From positions 1 to 6,589 of the forward strand of contig JASHWL010000131.1 in assembly GCA_030044105.1 (NCBI GenBank): a stretch of 6,589 nt of DNA. Reading direction: 5' to 3'. Positions 1 through 5,678 of this stretch are shown in pieces. Origin of the DNA: Thermoplasmata archaeon (GTDB lineage: Archaea; Thermoplasmatota; Thermoplasmata; Lutacidiplasmatales; UBA184). Position numbers and translations under genes: made by a program. Below the pieces are notes generated by a model. That model saw nothing but the letters and a program-made list of their open reading frames with translations. It was not told the DNA's origin and ran no database searches. The first letter of the stretch is position 1. Each line of letters starts with the position of its first letter.

Positions 1-1
1 C

Positions 2-37
2 CGGTACGCGCTGTTCCGGTTCAATCGGTTCCATTAG
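2..37 (+). CDS. C-terminal end of an upstream gene (partial, unidentified)
   Basis: Reading from base 2, the frame gives RYALFRFNRFH followed by a TAG stop at 35-37. Nine of the eleven codons end in G or C, matching the strong GC3 bias of the real genes here, and the stop falls 49 nt before the epimerase start, leaving room for a promoter. The aromatic and basic end (FRFNRF) resembles the tail of a membrane or membrane-associated protein, but eleven residues cannot identify a family. It could also be chance open sequence at the window edge. Confidence 0.4.
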   Translation, partial: RYALFRFNRFH

Positions 38-56
38 GTCCGCGCGCCGACAACGG

Positions 57-61
57 TTTTA
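57..61 (+). promoter_or_regulatory. Putative TATA-like promoter element of the epimerase operon
   Basis: TTTTA within GGTTTTACCC is one of the few AT-only runs in this GC-rich DNA. It is centred about 28 nt before the ATG at 87. In archaea a TATA box lies about 25-27 nt before the transcription start, so the mRNA would begin at or next to the start codon (leaderless or nearly so). No Shine-Dalgarno-like GGAGG precedes the ATG, which agrees. No clear BRE was identified. Confidence 0.4.
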
Positions 62-86
62 CCCGCGCCCGGCTCGGCGGCGCCCG

Positions 87-1058
87 ATGGCGCGGATCGG
101 CCTCACCGGCGCCACCGGGTTCATCGGGGGAACCCTCGCGCCCCGACTCGCCGCGCGGGGCCACGACCTCGTCCTGGTCGACGACCGCTCGGGCCCGATG
201 CGCGTGGAGCACCCGTCGCTGCCGGTGGCCCACCTCGATTTCGCCTCGGACATGGCGGTGGAGGCCCTCGCCCGCTGCGCGGTCGTGATCCACCTGGCCG
301 CGGTCTCCGGCGTCATGGCCTGTGCGAACGACCCGGCGGGATCCCGCCGGGTCAACGTCGCGGGCACGGAGCGCCTGGCCCGCGCGCTCGCCGAGCACGG
401 CGTGCCGCTCGTCTTCGCGAGCAGCCTCGCGGTGGTCGGGACGCCCGAGGTCCTGCCGGTGACGGAGTCGACCCCGGCGCAGCCCACGCACGAGTACGCC
501 CGGCAGAAGGCGGAGGGGGAGCGCATCGTCCAGTCGGCCGCCTTCGGCGCCGGCCTCGGGTCCGCGGTCCTCCGCATGAGCAACGTCTACGGCGGGTACG
601 ACGCCGAAGGAACCCGGATCGCGAAGGGGAACGTGCTGCACCTGTTCGCCGAGCAGGCGGTTCGGGACGGGCAGCTCCGCATCAACGCGCCGGGCACGCA
701 GCGCCGGGACTTCGTCCATCTCGACGACGTGGCCGCGCACTGGATCACGGTCGCCGAACGCCTCGCGGAACATCCCCGGGGCGACCCGGTCACTTACAAC
801 GTCGCGAGCGGAGAGGGCCACTCCGTGGAGGAGCTCGCCCGGATGGTGGCGGAGGTCTGGCGCACGGAGCGGCCGGACCGTCCGCCGCTCCGCCTCGAGC
901 ACGTCCCGAACCCCCGCGGGGGCATCGAGCTCATCGATCCGTTCTTCGCGGTCAGCCGCGCCGCGACGGAAGCGGCGCTGGGGATCGCGTGCCGCCACCG
1001 AGTGCGCGACGAGATCCCGGTGGAGCTGGCGATCGCCGCCGACGGCGCGGCCCGATGA
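87..1058 (+). CDS. NAD-dependent epimerase/dehydratase (extended SDR family)
   Basis: This 323-residue protein is probably a cytosolic enzyme that epimerises, dehydrates or reduces a nucleotide-activated sugar using bound NAD(P). The N-terminal Rossmann motif TGATGFIG is at residues 7-14, with an acidic pair at 32-33 (VDD) after the second strand suggesting NAD rather than NADP. HLAA is at 69-72, the active-site Ser region FASSLAVVG at 110-118, and the catalytic YxxxK is Y137/K141. Family-typical stretches RMSNVYG (163-169), RRDFVHLDDVA (206-216) and YNVASGEGHSVEELA (237-251) follow. Length is normal for extended SDRs such as UDP-glucose 4-epimerase. The substrate cannot be told from sequence. 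The ATG at 87 is chosen because the Rossmann motif starts at once and a TATA-like run lies 28 nt upstream. The stop overlaps the next gene by ATGA. A perfect 24-bp palindrome lies inside the gene at 330-353. The family call is secure; GalE-like activity is only one possibility. Confidence 0.93.
   Translation: MARIGLTGATGFIGGTLAPRLAARGHDLVLVDDRSGPMRVEHPSLPVAHLDFASDMAVEALARCAVVIHLAAVSGVMACANDPAGSRRVNVAGTERLARALAEHGVPLVFASSLAVVGTPEVLPVTESTPAQPTHEYARQKAEGERIVQSAAFGAGLGSAVLRMSNVYGGYDAEGTRIAKGNVLHLFAEQAVRDGQLRINAPGTQRRDFVHLDDVAAHWITVAERLAEHPRGDPVTYNVASGEGHSVEELARMVAEVWRTERPDRPPLRLEHVPNPRGGIELIDPFFAVSRAATEAALGIACRHRVRDEIPVELAIAADGAAR
330..353. repeat. Perfect 24-bp palindrome inside the epimerase gene
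   Basis: The left arm GACCCGGCGGGA is followed directly by its exact reverse complement TCCCGCCGGGTC, with dyad centre between 341 and 342 (core GGATCC). The next flanking bases (329 C, 354 A) do not pair. It covers codons for D82 to V89 (DPAGSRRV). It could be a protein-binding dyad or form a cruciform or mRNA hairpin, or it may be a coincidence of GC-rich codons. Confidence 0.9.
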
Positions 1059-1909
1059 GCGCGGGCCCTCCCGCCGCGCCCTGGTTCGCGCTCACGATGA
1101 CGGTCCGGAACAACGAGGCGACGATCGGCCGCTCGCTGGCCTCGATCCTGCCCGAGCTCGACGCGGGTGGAGAGCTCGCCATCGTCGATGCGGTCTCCAC
1201 GGACCGGACCCGCGACGAGATCGCCCGCACGTGCGGCGGCGACCCGCGGGTCCACGTCGTCTCCGAGCCCTGCAACCGGGGGCAAGGGCGGAACCGCGCG
1301 ATCGCGCTCACCACCGCGCCGGTCGTGCTGACGCAGCTCGACGCCGACAACGAGTACCGGACCGGGGTGCTCCGCGATGCGGCCTCCCGACTCCGCGCGC
1401 TGCGCGGGGAGCGGGTCCTGAACGCCGTGGGCCTCGAGGACGCGAATCCGTACTCGACGCGGTTCTTCGCGTGGCCGCGGGCCACGCTGGATCGGCTCCA
1501 CGGGTACCCCAACGTGCAGGTCGCCGAGGAGCTCGGGCTCGTGCTGCGGGCCTACCGGGCCGGGGCCCCGTTCGATCGGTTCGCCGTCCCGCGGATCGCG
1601 GACGACCTCAAGGCGCGCGACCGGGTGCACGGCTCGCTGTACCCGCCGTGGCACCGCGGCCGCACGACGATTCGGGCCGCGAAAAAGTTCGCGGTCCTGG
1701 GCTACTCCTACCGGGAGTTTTCCCAGTACCTGCGGATGACCCGACGCACGGGGGCTCGGTACGCCGCGGGCCTGGCACTGGCCGCGGTCGGGTACCTGTC
1801 CTATGCCGCCTCGGGACGGAGCGATCGGTTCCTGAACGACGGCGAGGGCGAGACCGCCGAGGACGTCGCGCGGTCGGTGACGAGTCCGGACTGGCCGAGG
1901 CGATCGTGA
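1055..1909 (+). CDS. Glycosyltransferase family 2 (GT-A fold)
   Basis: This 284-residue protein probably transfers a sugar from a nucleotide-sugar or lipid-phosphate donor, at the cytosolic face of the membrane. GT-A/GT2 features appear in order: a nucleotide-binding first strand with TVRNNEATIGRSLASIL (16-32), IVDAVSTDRT (43-52, an off-consensus form of the usual VDNGSTDGT), CNRGQGRNRAI (73-83, matching the family NrGxgxARN), and the metal-binding DxD as D96-A-D98 in TQLDADNEY. An acidic AEELG at 157-161 is a candidate for the acceptor/base region. A mildly hydrophobic stretch at 238-251 (around ALAAVGYLSY) could contact membrane but is too weak to call a transmembrane helix. The ATG at 1055 is preferred over an upstream in-frame GTG at 989 because it gives an ATGA overlap with the epimerase and starts just before the first strand. 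Translational coupling to the epimerase suggests a shared glycan pathway. Donor and acceptor are unknown. Confidence 0.88.
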   Translation: MSAGPPAAPWFALTMTVRNNEATIGRSLASILPELDAGGELAIVDAVSTDRTRDEIARTCGGDPRVHVVSEPCNRGQGRNRAIALTTAPVVLTQLDADNEYRTGVLRDAASRLRALRGERVLNAVGLEDANPYSTRFFAWPRATLDRLHGYPNVQVAEELGLVLRAYRAGAPFDRFAVPRIADDLKARDRVHGSLYPPWHRGRTTIRAAKKFAVLGYSYREFSQYLRMTRRTGARYAAGLALAAVGYLSYAASGRSDRFLNDGEGETAEDVARSVTSPDWPRRS

Positions 1910-2709
1910 CGACCGATCGGAGGCCCGCCGCGCCCACCCTCGGTTCCGCGTCGTTGCTCTGCGAGAACTGCGGCCGCACGACCCCGCACCGTATCCTTCG
2001 GCTCGACCGGCGGACCGACCCCACCGCCGGCGAGGTCCGCGGCGTGGCCCGATGCCAGGAGTGCCGCTACACGCACGCGTTCGAGTCCGGGCCGCCCGAC
2101 GAGGTCGAACGGGCCGTCATCGTGTCGCACGGGGCGAGCAGCGAGCGGACGACGCTCCGGCTGCGCCGCGCGGCCCACCTCCAGGTGGGCGCCACACTTC
2201 CCGGTCCGGATCCGCCCCTCCGCGTCCGCCGATTGGAGCGCCCCGACGGGACGGACGTGCCCGAAGCCGAGGCGGCGGAGATCCGTACGATCTGGGCGGT
2301 CCGCGACGAGGGCGCGGTCGTCCGGATCTCGATCGTGGAGGGCGCGCGCACGGTGCCGACGAGCGTGCGCCTCCCGCACGGCACGGCCCTCGAGGTCGGC
2401 GCCGAGATCGTCGTCGACGACGGGTCCGGGGAGATCGTGGGCCTCCGCGCGCGGAATCGCACGTGGCGCCGGCCCGGGGACCGGTTCCGCGCCGATGAGG
2501 TCGACCGGGCCTACGTCCGCTGGATCGCGAGACCCCCGGCGGGCAGGAGCGACTGGAGGCGGTCGCGCGAGAGGCCGAGCTCGGCGGCGAGCGAGGACTC
2601 GACCCCGGCGCGCTCGCGTTCCTCACCGGGCACGAGGATCGCCCGGAGGCGGCCGCGCGCACGCAGGGCCGCCGGCGGAGCGGCGGACCAGAGCGCCTCC
2701 CCCTCGTAG
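1906..2709 (+). CDS. HVO_0476-like archaeal zinc-ribbon protein with an antisense-encoded C-terminal tail
   Basis: This is a 267-residue protein of unknown function. Two CxxC knuckles, C19/C22 (LLCENCGRT) and C50/C53 (ARCQECRYT), probably bind one zinc. They are followed by a beta-rich segment containing AEIRTIWAVRDEGAVV (124-139), a basic and acidic strand region, and a final RADEVDRAYVRW (195-206). This layout (N-terminal zinc ribbon, then a 'KTLW'-like motif, ending in a DEV.R.Y.R helix) matches what I recall of the HVO_0476 family, which is about 200-215 residues. Residues 203-267 (R/S/P/A-rich, from 2512 on) lie antisense to the NFACT 3' end and look like loss of the original stop, not a domain. 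The start is GTG at 1906 in a GTGA overlap with the glycosyltransferase stop, implying coupled translation. Zinc binding is fairly sure; family membership is from memory; any link to glycan synthesis is inference from the operon. Confidence 0.8.
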   Translation: MTTDRRPAAPTLGSASLLCENCGRTTPHRILRLDRRTDPTAGEVRGVARCQECRYTHAFESGPPDEVERAVIVSHGASSERTTLRLRRAAHLQVGATLPGPDPPLRVRRLERPDGTDVPEAEAAEIRTIWAVRDEGAVVRISIVEGARTVPTSVRLPHGTALEVGAEIVVDDGSGEIVGLRARNRTWRRPGDRFRADEVDRAYVRWIARPPAGRSDWRRSRERPSSAASEDSTPARSRSSPGTRIARRRPRARRAAGGAADQSASPS

Positions 2710-4403
2710 TCGACCGTGCCCAGCCCGATCTCCAGCGGGAGGTCCTTGAGGAAGTGCTTGGTGCCATGGATGGCCCACGCGCCCCGGCCCACGAACTCGC
2801 CGCTGGCGCCCGCCTTGGAGACCTGCTCCGGCTCGACCCAGAACGCCGAGGCGGACGCGAGCCCCGCGCGCCAGGCGCGCGAGTAGACCACGGCCCATTG
2901 CCCCGCCTCGCGCAGCGTGAGCTCGGAGATCACCGGGGCGCCCGGCGGCGGATGCTTCACGATCACGCTCGCCGCCCCGTGCAGGTCGGCGTGGACGTAC
3001 CGGTCCCCCTCTTTCAGGTTGCGTCGGACCATGAGGTCGTTCGACGTGGCGTCGCGCCCGCCGATGACGACCGTCCCCTCGCTGGAGAGGAACCAGCGGA
3101 ACCGTTCGAACCAGTGCGGCTTCGACCGTCGGGCCGCGGGCGCCTCGGCTCGAGCCCGGCGGAGTCCGCCGGCCGCTTGCCGGGCCTCGGTCTCCGCGAG
3201 CGCCACGCGGGCTCCGGCGAGCTTGGCCTGCTGCCGCTTCGCTTCCTCGAACAGCTCGCGGGCGGACTCGCGCGGCGACCGGTCGACCCGGAGCGGGACG
3301 CGCCGGCCGGCGAGGTCCGCCTCGAAGGGGGCCGACTCTCCGCCCCCGGCACGCCGGAGCTCGAGCGCCGCCTCGGCCTCCGCGTAGTGCGCGAGGATCG
3401 TCTCCGCGGTCTCGCGCAGGGCCTGCGAGGACTCGGCCAGCTCGGCGACGGCGGCGGACTGCTGCTCGCGCAAGCGCTCGAGCTCGCGCACCCGCCGGGC
3501 CGCCTCCGCTTCCTCGGGCGAGGGTGGGACGACGACGAGGGTCCGGAAGAACTCGACCGCGGACTCGGAGAACGACGGCCGGTCCTCCCGCGCGACGCCC
3601 TCGAGTCCCTCCCACCGGGCGGAGACGTACGGCGTCGCGTCGACCGCGACCTCCCCGCGCCGGTAGAGGAAGCCGCGCGGCCGGTCGCCGACCTCGCGCA
3701 GCAACTCTCCGACGGCCCCGTGGAGGCGCTCGGCCGCGAGGGGGGCCCGCGCGGCAGCCGGCTCGGCTCCGTCGAGGTGGACCCGCGCGATCAGCTCCTC
3801 GGCGACCGGCCCGCCGAATGAGAGGCGGGCCGCGAGCGTGCTGGCGAGGTCGGTGCGGCTGCGGGCGAGCTCCGCCTCCAGCTCGGCCCGGCCGATCGCC
3901 CACGGGTCGAGCCGTACCGGCGGCCGCGAGTACGGGGCGCCGACCCGGACCTGCCGATGCGCCCAGCGGCGGGTCTCGGCCACCGCGGCCAGCGTCCCGC
4001 CGTGGGCCACCAGGAGGTTGCCCTTGCCGAACATCTCGAGCGCGACGATCACGGGCTCGGGGTCGTCGGCGCGGGCCAGGTGGACCTCGAGGTACCGTTC
4101 GCCGGCCGGTTCGCCGACCGAACGCAGGGCCGCACCCGTGAGCAGCCGTCGGAGCTCCCGCGCGAACGGGGAGAGCTCCTCGGGATGCTCGGGTCCCCGG
4201 TCCAGCAAGGCCGCGTAGCGGCCCGGCACCAGCAGCAGCTCCCGTCGGCCTTCGCCCGGCGCCCGGAGCGAGAGCGACCATCCACCGCCGGGGAGATCGA
4301 ACGCCTTGTCGACCCGGGCGCGGCCGAGCGCCCGGATCTCGCGGGCGACCGCCAGGGTGTCGAGCGAGGTGAACCGGTCCTTCGGCGTCGGTTCTGCCGC
4401 CAG
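2511..4403 (-). CDS. NFACT-family protein (archaeal Rqc2/RqcH/NEMF homologue)
   Basis: Proteins of this family bind stalled 50S/60S subunits carrying peptidyl-tRNA and, in bacteria and eukaryotes, direct C-terminal tailing of the stuck chain. From CTG at 4403-4401 the product is 630 residues. The NFACT-N region begins with KDRFTSLDTLAVAREI (about 8-23) and RARVDKAFDL; the family DR dipeptide is apparently E102-R103; EMFGKGNLLV lies at about 123-132. A helix-hairpin-helix (LSFGGPVAEELIARV) is at about 194-208, and charged coiled coils at about 294-348 and 378-420. The NFACT-R domain follows, with HWFERFRWF (430-438), GGRDA (448-452), YVHADLHGAAS (469-479), and VYSRAW and QVSKAGASGEF. No NFACT-C is present, as in archaea. 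No ATG, GTG or TTG exists in this frame between the upstream stop (4464-4466) and GTG 4229, which would delete 58 conserved N-terminal residues. CTG 4403 is therefore the best start. The gene is convergent with the zinc protein and divergent from the dehydrogenase. Confidence 0.9.
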   Translation of the reverse strand: MAAEPTPKDRFTSLDTLAVAREIRALGRARVDKAFDLPGGGWSLSLRAPGEGRRELLLVPGRYAALLDRGPEHPEELSPFARELRRLLTGAALRSVGEPAGERYLEVHLARADDPEPVIVALEMFGKGNLLVAHGGTLAAVAETRRWAHRQVRVGAPYSRPPVRLDPWAIGRAELEAELARSRTDLASTLAARLSFGGPVAEELIARVHLDGAEPAAARAPLAAERLHGAVGELLREVGDRPRGFLYRRGEVAVDATPYVSARWEGLEGVAREDRPSFSESAVEFFRTLVVVPPSPEEAEAARRVRELERLREQQSAAVAELAESSQALRETAETILAHYAEAEAALELRRAGGGESAPFEADLAGRRVPLRVDRSPRESARELFEEAKRQQAKLAGARVALAETEARQAAGGLRRARAEAPAARRSKPHWFERFRWFLSSEGTVVIGGRDATSNDLMVRRNLKEGDRYVHADLHGAASVIVKHPPPGAPVISELTLREAGQWAVVYSRAWRAGLASASAFWVEPEQVSKAGASGEFVGRGAWAIHGTKHFLKDLPLEIGLGTVDYEGEALWSAAPPAALRARGRLRAILVPGEERERAGVESSLAAELGLSRDRLQSLLPAGGLAIQRT

Positions 4404-4445
4404 CGCCCTCGACCCCCCGTCGCGGTCGGCGACCGGGCCCCACGG

Positions 4446-4451
4446 CTTAAG
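4446..4451. promoter_or_regulatory. Palindromic CTTAAG TATA-like box in the divergent NFACT/acyl-CoA dehydrogenase spacer
   Basis: CTTAAG is the only AT-rich element in the 73-nt spacer (4404-4476) and reads the same on both strands. Its centre is about 28 nt before the dehydrogenase ATG at 4477, right for a leaderless + strand transcript. On the - strand a start about 26 nt away would fall near 4423, leaving a leader of roughly 20 nt before the proposed CTG at 4403. One box may therefore serve both genes. The - strand leader has G-rich runs (GGGGGG at 4418-4413, GAGGG at 4410-4406) that might weakly act as ribosome binding sequence. Confidence 0.45.
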
Positions 4452-4476
4452 GGTTCGGCGCCGTCATCCTGCCGCG

Positions 4477-5613
4477 ATGGCGGCCGCGGCGACGGACCCG
4501 GGCGGGTGGCGGGACCGGGCCCGCGCGTTCGCGGAGCGCGAGGTCGTCCCGATCGCCGCCGCGATCGATCGCGACGACCGCATCCCGGACCGCGTGCTGC
4601 GGGCGCTCGCGGACGAGCGCTTCGCGGGCCTCGGCCTCCCACCGGAGTGGGACGGGGCCGGCGGGGACACCCGGGCGACGGCGGCGGTGCTCGAGGAGCT
4701 GGCGCGCGCCAGCGCCGCGGTCGCGGTCACGCTCGCGGTCCACCTGGCGGTCTGCGCCCGGCCGATCCTCGACCATGGGACCGACGCGCAGAAGGAGCGA
4801 TTCCTCCGGCCCCTGGCGCGCGGCGAGCGCATCGGGGCGTTCGCCCTCACGGAACCCGGCGCGGGTTCGGACTCGGCCGCGCTCACGACCCGCTACCAGC
4901 GGCGACCGGAGGGCTTCACCCTCCGCGGGACGAAGATGTTCACGTCGAACGCGGTGAGCGCGGGCACGGTGCTCGTGTTCGCCACGCACGACCCAACTCT
5001 CGGCCACCGGGGCATCTCCGCGTTCATCGTCCCGCCGGGCACCGGCGGATTCTCGGTGGCCCAGCGGCTCGACAAGCTCGGCCTCCGGGGCAGCGAGACG
5101 ACGGAGCTGGTCCTCGACGACGTCCGGCTGCCGCCGGACGCCCTGCTGGGGTCGGAGGGGAGCGGGCTCCGGATCGCGCTGGAGGCCCTCACCGGCGGAC
5201 GGGTCGGCATCGCGAGCTGCGCGCTCGGCGTCGCCCAGGCTGCGTTCGACACGCTGCGGGATGCCGTCCGCCGGGACGACGCCGAGTGGAAGCGGATCCG
5301 CCTCGCGCGGGCGTACGCCGAGCTCGCGTCGGCCCGATCGCTCATCGAAGTCGCCGCGGCCCGGAAGGACCGGGGCGAGCCGTACGTGCGGGAGGCGTCG
5401 GTCGCGAAGCTCGTCGCGTCGCGGGCTGCGGTCTCGATCGCGTCGGCCGGGATCGACGTGGGGGGTCCGGCCGCGGCGCGTGCCGAGGCCGCGGCGTCGC
5501 GGCTGTACCGGGACGCGCGGGTGTTCCCGATCGTCGAAGGGACGACCGAGATCCAGGAGCTCATCCTCGGCCGGAGCCTCGCGGCGGGCTCCGACGGGCG
5601 AACCGATAACTAG
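4477..5613 (+). CDS. Acyl-CoA dehydrogenase family flavoprotein
   Basis: This 378-residue protein has the usual length for enzymes that introduce the alpha-beta double bond into acyl-CoA, passing electrons from FAD to ETF. The N-terminal helical domain includes DERFAGLGLPPEWDGAGGD (46-64). FAD-binding AFALTEPGAGSD is at 121-132, and the beta domain has GTKMFTSNAVSAG (151-163), LDKLGLRGSETTEL (198-211) and VLDDVRLPPDALLG (212-225). GGRVGIASCALGVAQAAFD (240-258) begins the C-terminal helical domain. The YRDAR...VEGTTEIQ block (344-360) gives E354 as the expected catalytic base. Where most relatives have RxQFGxPI, this protein reads RRDDAEWKRIRLAR (265-278) at nearly the same spacing, so the FAD/dimer contact motif is missing. 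The ATG at 4477 fits the family N-terminus and lies 28 nt after CTTAAG. Substrate chain length is not deducible. The neighbours are not fatty-acid genes, so context does not help. Confidence 0.93.
   Translation: MAAAATDPGGWRDRARAFAEREVVPIAAAIDRDDRIPDRVLRALADERFAGLGLPPEWDGAGGDTRATAAVLEELARASAAVAVTLAVHLAVCARPILDHGTDAQKERFLRPLARGERIGAFALTEPGAGSDSAALTTRYQRRPEGFTLRGTKMFTSNAVSAGTVLVFATHDPTLGHRGISAFIVPPGTGGFSVAQRLDKLGLRGSETTELVLDDVRLPPDALLGSEGSGLRIALEALTGGRVGIASCALGVAQAAFDTLRDAVRRDDAEWKRIRLARAYAELASARSLIEVAAARKDRGEPYVREASVAKLVASRAAVSIASAGIDVGGPAAARAEAAASRLYRDARVFPIVEGTTEIQELILGRSLAAGSDGRTDN
5604..5612 (+). promoter_or_regulatory. Putative TATA-like element upstream of the helicase gene
   Basis: CGATAACTA covers the last codons and stop of the dehydrogenase and is an AT-rich island in GC-rich DNA. 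Transcription starting about 26 nt from its centre would begin near 5634, giving a helicase mRNA with a leader of about 45 nt before the GTG at 5679, or a leaderless one if GTG 5634 is used. The AT content could equally be a chance effect of the NDN-stop codons. Confidence 0.3.
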
Positions 5614-5640
5614 CGCGCCGAGCTCCGTGGCCCGTGCCGC

Positions 5641-5658
5641 CCCGTGCCCGCGCACGGG
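5641..5658 (+). other. GC-rich hairpin in the dehydrogenase-helicase spacer
   Basis: CCCGTGC (5641-5647) and GCACGGG (5652-5658) form a perfect 7-bp stem with a 4-nt CCGC loop. The same CCCGTGC also occurs 10 nt earlier (5631-5637), inside near-identical tandem 10-mers (CCCGTGCCGC then CCCGTGCCCG), so two mutually exclusive stems are possible. No T-run follows, so a terminator is not supported. It would sit in the helicase leader if transcription starts near 5634. Confidence 0.55.
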
Positions 5659-5678
5659 CGGGTCCCCCTCCGGCCCCG

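Noticed and set aside
21..998. Long - strand open frame opposite the epimerase
   Set aside because: It is a shadow: the + strand frame carries all the SDR motifs, while this one is Arg/Asp/Glu-rich without a recognisable domain, as expected when GC-rich codons are read antisense.
794..1654. Long - strand open frame spanning the epimerase-glycosyltransferase junction
   Set aside because: It crosses a clear ATGA gene junction on the other strand and has low-complexity composition with no motif.
1231..1905. Upstream extension of the zinc-protein frame through the glycosyltransferase gene
   Set aside because: This part is Arg/Pro/Gly-rich nonsense overlapping the glycosyltransferase in another frame; the GTG at 1906 gives the correct protein start.
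2173..2190. GCCCACCT-CC-AGGTGGGC inverted repeat in the zinc-protein gene
   Set aside because: An 8-bp stem with only 2 nt between arms, inside coding sequence (AHLQVGA region); of a size expected by chance in DNA this GC-rich.
2754..3821. 355-codon + strand open frame opposite the NFACT gene
   Set aside because: The - strand holds the conserved NFACT-R and coiled-coil sequence; the + frame is an antisense by-product of high GC3.
2623..4443. 606-codon - strand frame starting at GTG 4443
   Set aside because: It is frame-shifted from the NFACT reading frame and reads Arg/Gly/Pro-rich sequence without motifs. Its GTG matters only as a possible start if the C6 run is miscalled.
4447..5655. Long - strand open frame opposite the acyl-CoA dehydrogenase
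   Set aside because: The dehydrogenase motifs are all on the + strand; this frame is composition-driven.
5614..5678. Intrinsic terminator after the dehydrogenase
   Set aside because: The hairpin there is not followed by a T-rich tract, which archaeal and bacterial termination would require, so it was recorded only as a hairpin.
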